Below are positions 31,112-43,811 of a stretch of DNA of 64,000 nucleotides, in pieces. The position numbers and the translations under genes were made by a program. The stretch spans positions 4,353,679 through 4,417,678 of the forward strand of contig JAGGNK010010337.1 in NCBI GenBank assembly GCA_017590115.1, written 5' to 3'. Numbering within the stretch: position 1 is the stretch's first letter; every line of letters begins with the position of its first letter. This stretch comes from Montifringilla adamsi (Eukaryota; Chordata; Aves; Passeriformes; Passeridae). The notes under the pieces were generated by a model. The model saw nothing but the letters and a program-made list of their open reading frames with translations. It had not been told where the DNA came from and did not search any database.

Positions 31112-34070
31112 TGTCCATGAAGCACTAACATTTCAGCAAAATTCAGCAGAGGGGGACAGCTCTCAAAGGCAGACAGGTTATGACAAGTTTGAGAGGAAGG
31201 CTGTGGCATGCATGGGGTGGTTGGCTTGGAATCACCAAGTTCATGATCCTCCAGAGCCTCTGGTGGTTGGTGGATATAGAAGGGAGTAAGAGAATACACT
31301 GGAGGAGAGATGTGTGGTGGATCACTATTAGGTGGTCTGTGGGGAGATAGGGAGGTGCTGTGTCAATACACAGGGTCTCTCTAGACTTGATCACTTCTCC
31401 TGGCAAGACACCTTGTCTGCAGTGCTTAGAGAGAAGGGGATGCAGATGTGGCTGTGGTAGTTAACCAGAAAAGGAGTGTGGTCCCTTTTGTGGATCTTAC
31501 ATTTGCTTTCAACAAAGCAAATTTGTGGAGATATCAGTGGGGCCAGCAAAACAAACATAATCTGTTAATAATACTGTAATCCCTCTGCTCAAAAATAGGT
31601 TGTCAAATTTCTCAGGAAATAACTGTCTTTTTTAAAAACTCAAACATCTGAAAAAAAATGAAACCATTTTCCCCCAATATCTTTATTACTGAGACCTAAT
31701 ATATTACTGCTTTATTGAAATTAATTTTTATTTGGCTACCAGAAAGAGTAAAACAAATTCAAGAAAAACTAAGAAAAGGGGTTTTTAAAAATGAAATATC
31801 TTGCACTTTTAAAAGAAAATATCACTGTATAATAGATTATTGAGACTATATGAGATGAAGTAAAATCCCATTAAAATTTGTTTGGCTTCATTGCTTCAAG
31901 AGAAGGATGTTACTTTATCCTGCTCATGAATATTCAGTTCACTCTTTTTTATTTTTTTTTTAACTGCCTCCTCCTCCTTGAGCACAAACCAGAAATGCAT
32001 AACCCCACATGGGAAACTGAAATACAAAATTCTACTTTAAAAACCACTGCGAAATTGATGCCACTTTAATAAGCCATTTGCAAGGCCATTTCACTTAAAA
32101 GAAAATAAACCTTTAAGGGCATCCTGTAGGTCATCCTGACCTGTTAGCTCTGCTGAGGCAAGCTGTCTTTGTCCTCAAAATAAGAGGAATATCTAAACCT
32201 TGGAAAAAAAAAAAAAGTACCTCAGTCTGAGATGCAGGACTTTCACGTGGCATCATTTGGTGGCTGCTGCCAAAGCCAGTTGACTTCGCCACCCGGTGGG
32301 CACCCAGCCCCATGGAACGTATCAATGACATCTCTTGGTCACTTGCAAGGACAAATGCCATTTTAGCTTCATTCAATTGTAAGTAAATACATGGTGCTAG
32401 CAGAGAAGCTAGTTACCATTTTTCTGCAGCAGAGAATTGGGCCATTTGGAACTTTAACCAATTTTCTTTCACAAAATTGCACAAGAATAAAATAGAGTTT
32501 CATAAGGGAAGCAATTAAATATGGATTATCCCTCACCTCCCCAAAAGAAACCAAAGACATTTTTGATTTGACAGTGTATGTAAAAACCTTCACTTTTTGC
32601 CTCATTTCCTTAACCATAACTAGCAAATATGCAGGACTAACTCTATGTATGTTAGCAGTCATTTCCATGTGGTAAAGGAGGCATTCCTGGTCAGATGTTA
32701 GAGTACTGGCCAAGGGAAATGACAGGAGTGCTTGATCAAGGGCCAGTGCTGAGAATATATCACCAGTCTGGAGGTGTGACAGGCTGCCCAGACTGCAGTG
32801 CAAGGCTGAGACAAACCTGTCCAGCTTGGCCTCGAGTTCACCCATCAAAAAATCATTGGCAGGATATCTGCAGCTTTCTACTTTGATGCTCCTTGTTCTG
32901 CCAGCATGGAATTTGTTCATCCCCTGTCCCTTGTGATGCAGGAGGATGTGGTTTGCCAAGCTCATCAGCTTCCTCTGAAAAAGGCATCTCTGTCCTGGCC
33001 ATGGCTGGATGCAGAGTAATATTTATCTAAGCTACCAGAACTGAAATGACTGGAGACATGTTATTGTATTTCCAGGGAGAATCCCATATACTGACTGTGT
33101 GTATTAGCTGGATCACATCCCCAGAATCTCTGGGAAAGAGAAGAAAATGGCACCCCTCTGAAGAGAGGATGTCTGGTTTTGCATGCACAAGGATCAGTCA
33201 GATGCAACACAAAAGGGTGCAGTGTATGTTCAGATCCTCCTGAGCAAAGAGATGTCAGAAGGTTCTTCCCTTGGAAGGGTCTGCAGAGAAACATTCCTCT
33301 AAAAATGCTTGGCTGGAAACACATTTGCTATTATAATCTACTAAATAGATGGGAACAAGATTTCATCAGGAGTTCTGATGGATCTAGGCAGATTCAGAGC
33401 AGCAATCAGACTGTGACCTAATCAAATCATATCTTCTTTGACTCCTCTAGGAGCTTCTCTAGGAGCAGCCTAGGAGGTTGATTGGCTTTTATTACAGAAG
33501 GCTATTTGGGCAGCAGTGGGGATGAGCAGGGAGCAGATGTTCAGGGAGCAGTTTCCTCAGAGAGGAAAAGGCTTTTTCCTGTGGCTGCTGTCACATCTTG
33601 AATGGTGATGGGGAAGGTGCCTGAGCTTTTATGATTACTGCAAACACATACATAGGGCAGGAGGTGGGAGGAGAAAGGAAAGCTTTAGCACTGCCTACTT
33701 TGCTGTCAGCTGAGGGTCAGGCTGCCAGCAGTGAATGCTGACAGTGGCTGTTTTAACTCAGACTCTGTCAAGGTTTTTAAGGTGGAGGGAATGTGCTTTT
33801 AGAGGCAGGGCAGTGACCTGGAAGGAAGCAGCAAAAGCACTGGCAGCAGATGAGATGTGGGTCAGAGGCAGCACAGAGCAGAAGGCGCTCGCTGAGCCAG
33901 GGCTGTCTGGCTCAGTTGGAGGTGGGTGCAGGAAGAAAATGAGGTGTTTCTACATGGCCACTTCTCTGTGCTATGATGTAAAAAGAGGAGGGAGTTCTCT
34001 TCACGCATTTGAACCAGCTGAGCTGTACCATGAGGAAAGAAGTCAGGTGCAGCTGGTTTCTAGAGTATTC
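31112..34070. other. Intergenic sequence with one long minus-strand ORF
   Basis: No gene was recognised. A minus-strand ATG-started frame of 198 codons (32369-32965) is the longest in the intergenic part, but its product shows no known domain. A poly-A stretch lies at about 32202-32215. Confidence 0.55.
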
Positions 34071-35674
34071 TCACCAAAGACTGTAGTTTGGGAGCTGTCT
34101 GTCTTGCCTCCTGCCAATGTGCTGGGAGGAGTTCCTTTCCCATGCCACCTGACTGCAGTCTGTGGATATTGGCAGTGTATGTTGCCATGAAGGAACACCC
34201 AAATTGCTTCCCTTGGCTGTTTCTGGGTGCCAGGAGCAGTACAACTGCCTTAGATCATCCCCAAATGTGGGCCAGTTAGCTTGCCTTACAAGAACAACGT
34301 GGTCAGGAGGGGAACAGTATCTGGAGGCTGTGCTGCTGGTAGTGCTTGATTTACCTCACCCATCCCTGCCCAGCTGTGCATCCTGCTGAGGGTTCTCTTA
34401 TCAGAGACAACAGCACATCTGAGGCTCTGCTGCCTGAGAGTCAGCACTGGGGGTGGAGGATAAGCAGATAAATGTAATCTTTACATGAAAAAGTCTAATC
34501 AGTCACTGAAACAACTTATCAGTGCTTGTGGGGGACACTTCACCTCTTACAATTGCTAAGTAAATATGATGTATGGATTTTTTAAAATATAAAATACATA
34601 TACATGAGTTCAGTGACATTTTCTGCCTTGTTCCAAACAAAAAGCCAGACTATGACTAATGATGATTTCTGGCCTCACAAAACTGACTCTATACATAATT
34701 TATAGAGTTCTAATAAATATTTGAAGTTTACTATTAATTTTCTCTTGAAATATGTCTTATGCCTAATACTTTTATGTCTGGATCCTTCTTTTCATACACA
34801 AATAAATTTGGTAACAAGTTGATTCCTCATAGTCAGTGACCTTCATTTATTCTGGCATAAAACAACTCACCAAAGACTGTAGTTTGGGAGCTGTCTGTCT
34901 TGCCTCCTGCCAATGTGCTGGGAGGAGTTCCTTTCCCATGCCACCTGACTGCAGTCTGTGGATATTGGAAGTGTATGTTGCCATGAGAGGATGCCATGTA
35001 GGAACACCCAAATTGCTTCCCTTGGCTGTTTCTGGGTGCCAGGAGCAGTACAACTGCCTTAGATCATCCCCAAATGTGGGCCAGTTAGCTTGCCTTACAA
35101 GAACAACGTGGTCAGGAGGGGAACAGTATCTGGAGGCTGTGCTGCTGGTAGTGCTTGATTTACCTCACCCATCCCTGCCCAGCTGTGCATCCTGCTGAGG
35201 GTTCTCTTATCAGAGACAACAGCACATCTGAGGCTCTGCTGCCTGAGAATCAGCACTGGGGGTGGAGGATAAGCAGATAAATGTAATCTTTACATGAAAA
35301 AGTCTAATCAGTCACTGAAACAACTTATCAGTGCTTGTGGGGGACACTTCACCTCTTACAATTGCTAAGTAAATATGATGTATGGATTTTTTTAAATATA
35401 AAATACATATACATGAGTTCAGTGACATTTTCTGCCTTGTTCCAAACAAAAAGCCAGACTATGACTAATGATGATTTCTGGCCTCACAAAACTGACTCTA
35501 TACATAATTTATAGAGTTCTAATAAATATTTGAAGTTTACTATTAATTTTCTCTTGAATATGTCTTATGCCTAATACTTTTATGTCTGGATCCTTCTTTT
35601 CATACACAAATAAATTTGGTAACAAGTTGATTCCTCATAGTCAGTGACCTTCATTTATTCTGGCATAAAACAAC
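34071..35674 (+). repeat. Young tandem duplication, two copies of about 800 bp
   Basis: Copy 1 is 34071-34866 (796 bp) and copy 2 is 34867-35674 (808 bp), head to tail with no spacer. Reading both side by side, I found about three substitutions, one single-base deletion and one 13-bp insertion in copy 2 (near 34987), which exactly accounts for the length difference. The boundaries share two bases (CT). The sequence has no transposon termini and no coding motif. It is either a very recent duplication or an assembly artefact. Confidence 0.95.
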
Positions 35675-38600
35675 TAGTATATTTCCAAGTCTTCCACAGT
35701 CTTGAAAAATTAAGAATGGAAAGCTGAAGGGAAGTCTTGAAGTCCAGAACTGCTACAGACTTGAGGATCCAATGTGAAAAAAATGGTATCCTTAATATTA
35801 GCAGAGTTGAGCATGACCAAATATGAATTGCAGAAAGAGCAGGATTTATGTAAATTAGCAGACTTTGAATATGAATCCAAAATCCACTGAACAGTCTGGA
35901 GTATCTTCCTGAGGAAGCATTTCACCATGTTTCAGGCCCATTTGGGTCTCTTTCTTCTTTCCCACACACCTGCTCATTGCTCCCAGGTGTGGCAGTCAGT
36001 GACAAGGGCTGTTTTTAAAAATGACAGGCTTTATTTTTCTAGGATGTATCTTTGTGTAGGTTACTAGTGATTTCCAGGAGGCAGCTCACCAGGACTACCC
36101 AGAGTAGCTGGATCTGGGATTTTTGGCCTTTTGGTGTGTGCAGCTGCTGCTTTCCACATGCCTCAGCAAATGTGGGATTGGAACCAGGTTCCACTTTGGA
36201 GGGGACTGAGACAGGAAGGAAGGCTGCCTGCAGTGCCAGTACACCCTGCAAAAGGAGCAGGAGGGCCAAAGGCATCAAATTTTGGGACTGGGCAAGACGC
36301 CCAGACAGGAGCACAATTATTCATGGCCTTGCCTCTGCTGTATTTGTAGTCAAGGAATTTTATAAACACCTTATTCATGGTTAAGTGTGTTGTCTTGTTA
36401 GTGACAGCCTTATGTCATATCCCAAAGTCAAAGGCCTTTATCAAGAGTTCTGTAAATTAAATTGCTACATTACATTAGACTTTTTTTCCAGTGGCTGTGA
36501 ATTCCTTGGAGGAGCTTTGCTTTGTTAACAAGAGGAGTGTGTGCTCTGCCAGAAGCTGAGAAGAAATAGGTTGTGAATTCTGGAGGATAGGATTTCAAAA
36601 GCCCTTGCAGCAGCTAAGGTAGAGTTTAAACCTTTTCTGCTTGGGCCTTGCAAGTGCTGTGCTTGCCAGGTTGGCCCCTGGCCTAGGAATGTCAAACATC
36701 AGTTCTCACACACTCATTTTATGCCTTGTGGTTTCCTGGGGTGTCCACTCTGTGCTCACACACTGGTCCCAGCAAAGGTCCAAATATGTAAATTTAGGCC
36801 CACTGTAAGCTTTTTGCAAAAACTCTTATAAACTCAACAAACTGAACTCTCAAGTGCTAGAAACATGAATTATTCTACTTAAATGATTTCCAGTTACTTC
36901 AGGATTTAAGCCAGGCATAGATAAAGCCAGCAATGTAGTGAAGTAAATTCAGAGAAATTGAGTTCAGTTATTTTTAATTTGGCAGCTGAGCCCTCCTCTT
37001 CTATCAAACAAAACACAATCCTTTCTTTAGTTGTTTCTGGACATGCCTAGAAGCACTAATATTTTTGCAGCTTGATTTTTAGCTTCTTTTTACCTCATAT
37101 TCCCTCTGCCTTGAAGAACAATGTACACCCCTAGCCATGACATTTAAACATGCAACTCTCTTGTTTGGCCTCACACTAGAAGTGTTTTTATTAGATAATT
37201 ATCAGTGTCATAGTTTACTTGACAAAGTAAAAACTCATTGTGGTAGAATATAATCTCAACCCTGGTGTGACCGGGTGTGCTCCATGGCCCTGTGCAGAGT
37301 GTGTGGTGGGAAGCAAGGATAGCTGGCCCCAACTCACAGCAATTCTGAGATTGCAACTGAGACATTGGCCATTCACAGAAGAGAGGATCCTGCCAAGGAG
37401 GTTTTATCACTGTTTGCTCTCAGTACTTGCCCAAGATTGAAGGGCTGGCTCTGGACGAGGTAGGATGGGGAAGGAGGAAGACGCTACCATGACTCCCTTT
37501 GGGAAGTCCTTGTGTCTTCTGAGATTACTGTTTTAGAGACTGAATTTTGCTGCATTTACAAGTCAACAGTGGGGCAAGAATTAATTTATCTTTTTTTTTT
37601 TTTTTCACTGTGTTACAGGAAAAGCCAACTTTACCTCATTTATGTGATTGTTTTTAGGATGTTGAAGAAGCGTTTGGCTAAGAAGGACAATTTTCCAATT
37701 AAATACAAAGTCAGGTCATATACCCAGCTCTTTCTCAGCTGGCTATCAGTCTGCACAGCAACATGCCAGGCAGTGTTGTCTAGTGCCTTGCTGGTAAAAA
37801 AAGGCACTCAAACCAGTTTCTGCATACTCCCTTTTTGAGGACTTGCTTTAAATTCCCTTCAGTTAAACAAGGTCGTCTTGTAGGGATGTGAAATCTGGTG
37901 AACCTCTGCATGAAAGCCTTAATAACCAGGATATAACTGTCTCTTTTAGTGAGATTTGTTGCAGACCAAATTAAATCACTGGAGGAAGTTCAGCTCTCTT
38001 TCTGATAGCACTCCCTTAAGGATCAGTGATTTTACACTTGAATATAAAAACCACAAAATTCTCAAAATGTTTGGCATTAATGCAAATGTAATCCCATTGA
38101 AGTCAATCATGAAATGATCTACATTTTAATGAAAATAATTCTAAAATACCATCGGAGAAATGCCTTCCAGACAAAATTTTAACTCTACACAAGTTATTTT
38201 ACTTTGCCAGACTATCTGAGACACTGTTTTATTTAACTTTAGTTTGACTTCTGGTTGGTAGGAATCTTCCAAAGTCAGTGAGAGTGAGCATTTCCAGAGG
38301 GCAAATCATTGTAGCCACCAGTGATATCCTTTTTAAAACAGGATTGACTGCTCTGTGGAGGTTTGTGTTGCGGTGCATTAATTGGGTTTTTATGCTATTG
38401 ACTATATAACTGTAGATACCTGTAGTTCACCCCAAGTGTTTATTCTTTACCACATATGCTTAGGTGCTTATAAAAAGGGTTCAACTTAGTCTGTCTGTCA
38501 AAATGCATGTAGATATAGTTGCAGCTCATACCAGAGGTGAATTTAATTTAAAACAACTCAGATTAGCCATTTTTTAAAAGCCTCACCTTGATCACTGCTA

Positions 38601-41600
38601 ATTTTCTAGGCAATGAATAAAATAATACTGTCATTTCTGCTTAACTTTCCCTTACATATTGCCTTTGCTATTCAGAGGTTTTTCTCTTCACTGGTTTTGT
38701 TTGTTTGCTTTCTCCTCTGTACTCCCAGGGAGCTGTAAGCTCTTGCAGGACAGTGCTTGTTTAAATCAGGTTTAAAGCTTAGAGAAATCAGGTCTCAGAC
38801 ATGTTCTTCTCAAAGACCTCCACTGCAATGTTGTGACTCTCCCTAGTGCCAGTAGGAGTCACACACCTCAGGTCTTGCATATTGTTTTGAAAATACTGGA
38901 GCAGATTTAGTCTTTTAAGACATATTGTACTTCCTTAATTTCTTGGATGGTTTCCCTTTCTGAAAAAATGTGCTAATTTCTGTGCATATAAACACTTGCT
39001 GTGGAAGCAGCAGAAAGAAGCAATTTCCTGTAGTTATTTTGTCAGGGTTATAAGTGAATGAATCTTGTTCAGCAAAAAAAGCCAATTGAAAATCAGCAAA
39101 AGACTTTGAAAATTTGTGTTGATTTTGCAAATAATTCAGGGAATAGGAGAAAAAAAGTCTCATCACAATATACCTCAAGTCCTCTTGACCAGTATATCCT
39201 TTCTTATCAGGCATGAAGTTACCTGTAGACCTGAGTAATTTTATCTAGCCAGGGACATGTTTTTTAGCCTTTCTTTTTTATTCATCTACTCTGCATGGGC
39301 AACCCCTTATGCTTGGCTGAAATCTAAGGCTGTGCAGAGTTAGCAAAATTGTTCTGCAGAGGGTACCCTGGGTGCCAGAGAAGTAATAGAGCCATGGAGA
39401 ATTATTCCAGTGTGTCCTGCTTTCCAGCTGGGCTGGCAGAAAACTGTCTTGATGGTCTATGTTGTACTGCAAGACAACAATCTTCTGGCTAAAACACAGC
39501 TCAGTACTGGTGTAACCCTGCTGAAATGGCCAACATGACTCAGAAAGGCTCAAGATTTGTCCTGGAATGGCTTCCACAAACAGGAAGCCAAGCCTCAAAG
39601 AGCCACACTGATGTGCACACACCCACTGCTAATTTGGGCACAGTAAATATCCTGACTCATCTGCTGGCTTTCTCTGCCACTCTTTCTGGAGGATGAGGAC
39701 TGCAGGTTTTATGGATGGTGTTTCTAACAGGCAAATCAAATGCTTCAAGCCTGCAGAAAAAGTCACATCCCCTTCTCACTACTGTAATTTCTACATCATC
39801 CTGACTGAAAAAAGGTATAGTTCTGGAAATATATCTAGAGGTAGGCTTCAAGGGGAAGAATCTTTAAATTTATTTTTATTCTTGTAATGAGGTGGCTGAG
39901 GAGGGACAAAAATCTCTCTGTGAGAGTATAAAGTGCTTACCAGTTAATGAAATGGAATCAGTATCAGGAATGTTAAGTGATGACGTTACGTTCTCCATTA
40001 ATTTGCTTTGCACTCCTTTATTGTGAACCTCTTAAAAGAGCTGGTGATTGAAAAGACATATGTCTTGAAAGCATAAGGATTTATTCTAGAAAAGCATCTA
40101 TTGTTAACAGTCCCATGTGAAAACCATCTAATTGTATCATTGGTAGCACTGGGGTCTCATTTATCTTCTCTTTTTGCAATTCCAAGGTTTAGTTACATTA
40201 GTTTCTATTTGTACCAGCCAATCTCATTTAGGCTGGAGAAATGTTTCCTCTCTGAAAGGCTCTTTCAAGGCAAAAAGGGCTATAGGAAAAATGAGAGAGC
40301 TCTGTCTTCTGCAGAGACATTTATCTCAGTTCTAAGGCTGGCACAAATCTTACAAATCTCCTAAATCCTCCCTTTAAGCCTTCCAGAAGAGTCTTGACTC
40401 TGAATGCTTCCAGGTGTGGGTTCCTTATGCAGGGCTGTGTTTTGCTGCACAAGGCATCTCTAGAAGATGTGCCTAGAAGAAAAGCCAGAAGAATTAATGT
40501 ACAAAAGTAGCACCTTTCCTGTTTGTTTTCTTGTGGTTTTTAATCTCAGCCCCAAAATCTCCAAACAGGAGGCAGCCAAAATCTCTGTAAAGAAGCTGGC
40601 TTAACGTAAGCGGTGATGGTGACCATGCTGAGCTGATGCCCAAGAGAAATGTCTAGTAAAGACGAGAAAGGCACACAATTTGCAGGTAGAAGGTAGCTTC
40701 TTAAACACATAGCATTGCTCTCTTTTATATCCAGCACCTGCCTGCATATTTGGCCCAGCCTACAGCTGGTACCCAAGGGGGGATGGACTCTCCCTTCCAC
40801 TTTGCCAAGTGAGCACTGAGCTCAGGGTGAGCAATAGCCCCCAGTGTGGCTTCCTAGTGCATCCTCTGGTGCACTGCAGGCTTCAGAGAGCAAAGCTTTG
40901 TCCAGGTTTTGTGCTAGGCATTTCTGGAGTGTCTCTGATGGCTTGTCTTCTGTTTTTTGTTTCTCTACTGTTATTTTATTTCTCTTTGTACTGGACTATA
41001 CAGGATCCAGAAAAGGTTTTGCTTCTTTTTACCCCCCTTTTGGGATGAGGAAACAGGCCAGCAGCAGGCACTTTCCCTTAACATTTACTGAAACCTTTCA
41101 GCTTCAACAGCTCCACATGTGCCAGTACTGAACAACAAGTGCCAAATGAATTTTTTACAGGTGGATAAATGAGGTGCCTGAGTGTTTGCACATGTGCCCC
41201 ATTTATTTCAACTGGCACTGTAACATATTAGCTCAAGCCATAGGCCCATTCCCTATGAAAGAAAGTGAGGTGGAATAAATCAGTGCAAAGCACTGATGCT
41301 CCTGAGGTAGATATTTTCCAGCTAGCTGGAGATCAAGTATTGTTAAAGAAGACTTCATGTAGCAGAGCAGAACAAGCCTGTCCAAGGCCCTGAATATCTA
41401 AGTACTCAGAGATTATTTCAAAGATTTTACTATGTGAAGGCTCCTAGGAAGAGGCAGGCTTTCCATCTGTACTCCTAAAGTTCCAGTGCAATGCCATACC
41501 TATCATAATTTTTCTTCCCCAAAATGAGGGGTGGGACAAAACTAGGGGAAATTTTCCCATTTCAGTGGTGTTTTGGAGTGCTTTAGTCATGCATTATTAA

Positions 41601-43588
41601 TGGTACCCCATTAATCAAATGGTTGCATACACTGAGTTTCATCAAGGTTTAATGACAAATGCCATGGACTAATCACCATCTTATTTCTGCAAATTGTTAA
41701 CAATTATGTTTCCAGTATTACCCATTCATGCACACCACCCAAACTCACAAAGGTGTGCACATCCTCCCTGCCCACCCAAGGTGGCTCCCTCCACCCACAG
41801 CATCTCTCACTTCTTTTAATCTCCCAAGGCTCTTTTTCTTCCACACCCCTAATCCTGCATTTCAGTCCTAGGCCCTGCTGTGAGTGCCTGTGTACTTCCC
41901 ACTGCAGGCAGCAGTGGGAAATAGGGGCTTGCTGCTCTGGGAAGAGTTGCTTGCTGCTCTGGGAGGTGCGTTTGTGCTGGGCTGATTAACACTGAGCAGC
42001 TCCATGGTGTTCAGTCTAGCACAGAGAGAGAATAAAAAGGAAGAACTCCCCAGAGCCCAGTTTGACCCAGGAGATGAGAAAGTGCATGCAAGGGGATTTG
42101 AAGAGACTGTGGCCAATGTGGATCTTCAGCCACTGTGGCATCAGCCAAATGTGGGAAGCTGGCATTGCTTTTAAAATAATATAGGCCTGAGGTGCTCACA
42201 TTAGCCTTTCTTCCTTCTTCCCTGAATGATGTCAAGGGTAAGGAGACTTTTATTTAGCTTTTCAGAAAGAGGTAGATCCTGAATACAGGAAAGGGTTTGA
42301 GTGTTTTTTCCCCCGTAGAAAATTCCAAGAGGATTTTCTGTGCTGGAAGATCACAAGTTGACTGAAGAATGGCACTGGGAAAATAAGGTGAAGATATGTA
42401 GCACTGGGCTGCCAAGAAACTTTCTGGCTTGCTGATTCTGTACGAATCCCATTAGACACTAGCTCTGAAACAAACTGTACATCTTTTTATAATCTTGCCT
42501 TATAGGGAAATTTAAGCACTGCTTGATTATCAATTCTGATATCCATTATGTTGGAATGAATTAGTATGCTACTTTGTGCAGTAGATAAAACTAGTGAGAT
42601 CGCATTCCTCTTTTATTTTTTAATGGGGATTTCTTAGATGTTGCTCCAGTTCCTGTAACTTGAAAAGGAATGTAAAAGAATTTGGTGTGTTACTGGAACG
42701 AGCAATGTTAAGGCATAACACACCCCATAATGGGTTGTTGTCTTATCTCAGCTTCACTTAAATGAGAGTGAAACAACCACTCTGCTGAATTGCAGTATTT
42801 ATTATTTAGGCATGCAACATCCACTCTGTTACAGTAGTGACAGTCTGAGAATGCCAGGTCAGGCTGGCAATTACTAGCTGCTTCATTTATTTGTGGAAGC
42901 AATCTGTGGAATTCATTAAGTATCTTTAAATGTAACACAAGAAGTTTGCTGCATTTTAGCTTTTTTCCTAAGAATTTTTACTGTATTTTGGGCTCTGACT
43001 CTTTCAGGGTCATTTTTAGCTAATGGGAAACAGAGTAGGAAATGGGTGAAAAGACAAATTCTCTTTGTCATAGTATAGCACAGTGTAATTTCTTGGTAAA
43101 AGATAACACCATTTTTTCTAACAGCTCACTGGAAGTAGCAATTTACCTTATATAAAATACCCCGGAGTATCTGATTTTGACCTCTTACATGTCTTTTATA
43201 CCACTGTGGTTTTAAGATTTTTAAGAACATTTTGGTTTAGGCACAAATGCAGCAATGTGATTAAATCAGGATGAAGCATCTACTTAAAGCTAATTATGTA
43301 CTTATATATGCTTCTGAAGATGACTTTCCTACTGATTTGTGCAAGGGGAAAATTGAGTCCAAAAATACCTATGAAATCAGGCAGGTATCTCTTTCTTTTG
43401 AGATACCATATCCTATCTCCTCCTCTTTTTTTTTCCATATCTCTGTATAAAAAACTTTTTTTGATTTTTAAAGACTGAATAATGTTTTTTTTCCTGCAGC
43501 TATGCTGATGGCCCTAAATTTATGCCAGTAAGTTGAATTTCCATATGCTTTCTATCATTCCTTAGCAGTCTCACTAGGCCTACAGTAC
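35675..43588. other. Intergenic sequence
   Basis: No gene was recognised. There is a T-rich tract at about 37592-37606 and a perfect 10-bp hairpin at 41896-41920. A 22-bp period duplication of gcttgctgctctggga lies at 41927-41964. Confidence 0.6.
41896..41920. repeat. Perfect inverted repeat, 10-bp arms
   Basis: TTCCCACTGC and its exact reverse complement GCAGTGGGAA flank a 5-nt loop (AGGCA). No T run follows and no gene is adjacent. Its function, if any, is unknown. Confidence 0.9.
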
Positions 43589-43662
43589 CTGTTAAAGCTG
43601 TTTTGCTGCTTTAACAGATACTGTTAAAGAATAGAAGTTCTAGAAGTTTTAGAACTTCTATT
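43589..43662. repeat. Clustered inverted repeats
   Basis: Three alternating 9-mers (CTGTTAAAG at 43589, CTTTAACAG at 43609, CTGTTAAAG at 43621) can pair in two ways. They are followed at once by a 12-bp perfect inverted repeat, ATAGAAGTTCTA (43631-43642) and TAGAACTTCTAT (43650-43661), with a 7-nt loop. One more A-T pair extends it outward. Confidence 0.9.
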
Positions 43663-43769
43663 TAGCTTTTTTGTTGTTGTTGTTATATCTTCTGGAAAGA
43701 TTGATGTTGACAGTTTAAGTTTTAAATCTTTTGGTTCCTTCCACTTAGTAATGATGGGACGCTCTCTCA

Positions 43770-43811
43770 GGTACGCCCTGCACAGGTCTCAGAGCCTGTG
43801 CAGGGTGTACC
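43770..43811. repeat. 17-bp hairpin (one G-T wobble)
   Basis: Arms GGTACGCCCTGCACAGG (43770-43786) and CCTGTGCAGGGTGTACC (43795-43811) pair along 17 bp with one G-T, around an 8-nt loop. The stem is shorter than that of a typical microRNA precursor. Confidence 0.9.

Noticed and set aside
34836..35198. 120-codon ORF, with related frames at 33735-34389
   Set aside because: These similar frames arise only because the 0.8-kb segment is duplicated; neither copy shows a coding pattern.
37512..37838. 108-codon plus-strand ORF containing a lysine-rich MLKKRLAKKDN stretch
   Set aside because: It passes through a T tract translated as poly-Phe and lacks a donor. It looked like a possible exon after a tttttag acceptor, but the evidence is too weak.
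43500..43527. 28-nt segment with a strong acceptor (ttttttcctgcag) and donor (gtaagt)
   Set aside because: Splice signals are good, but it is too short to judge, has a stop in one frame and has no partner exons.
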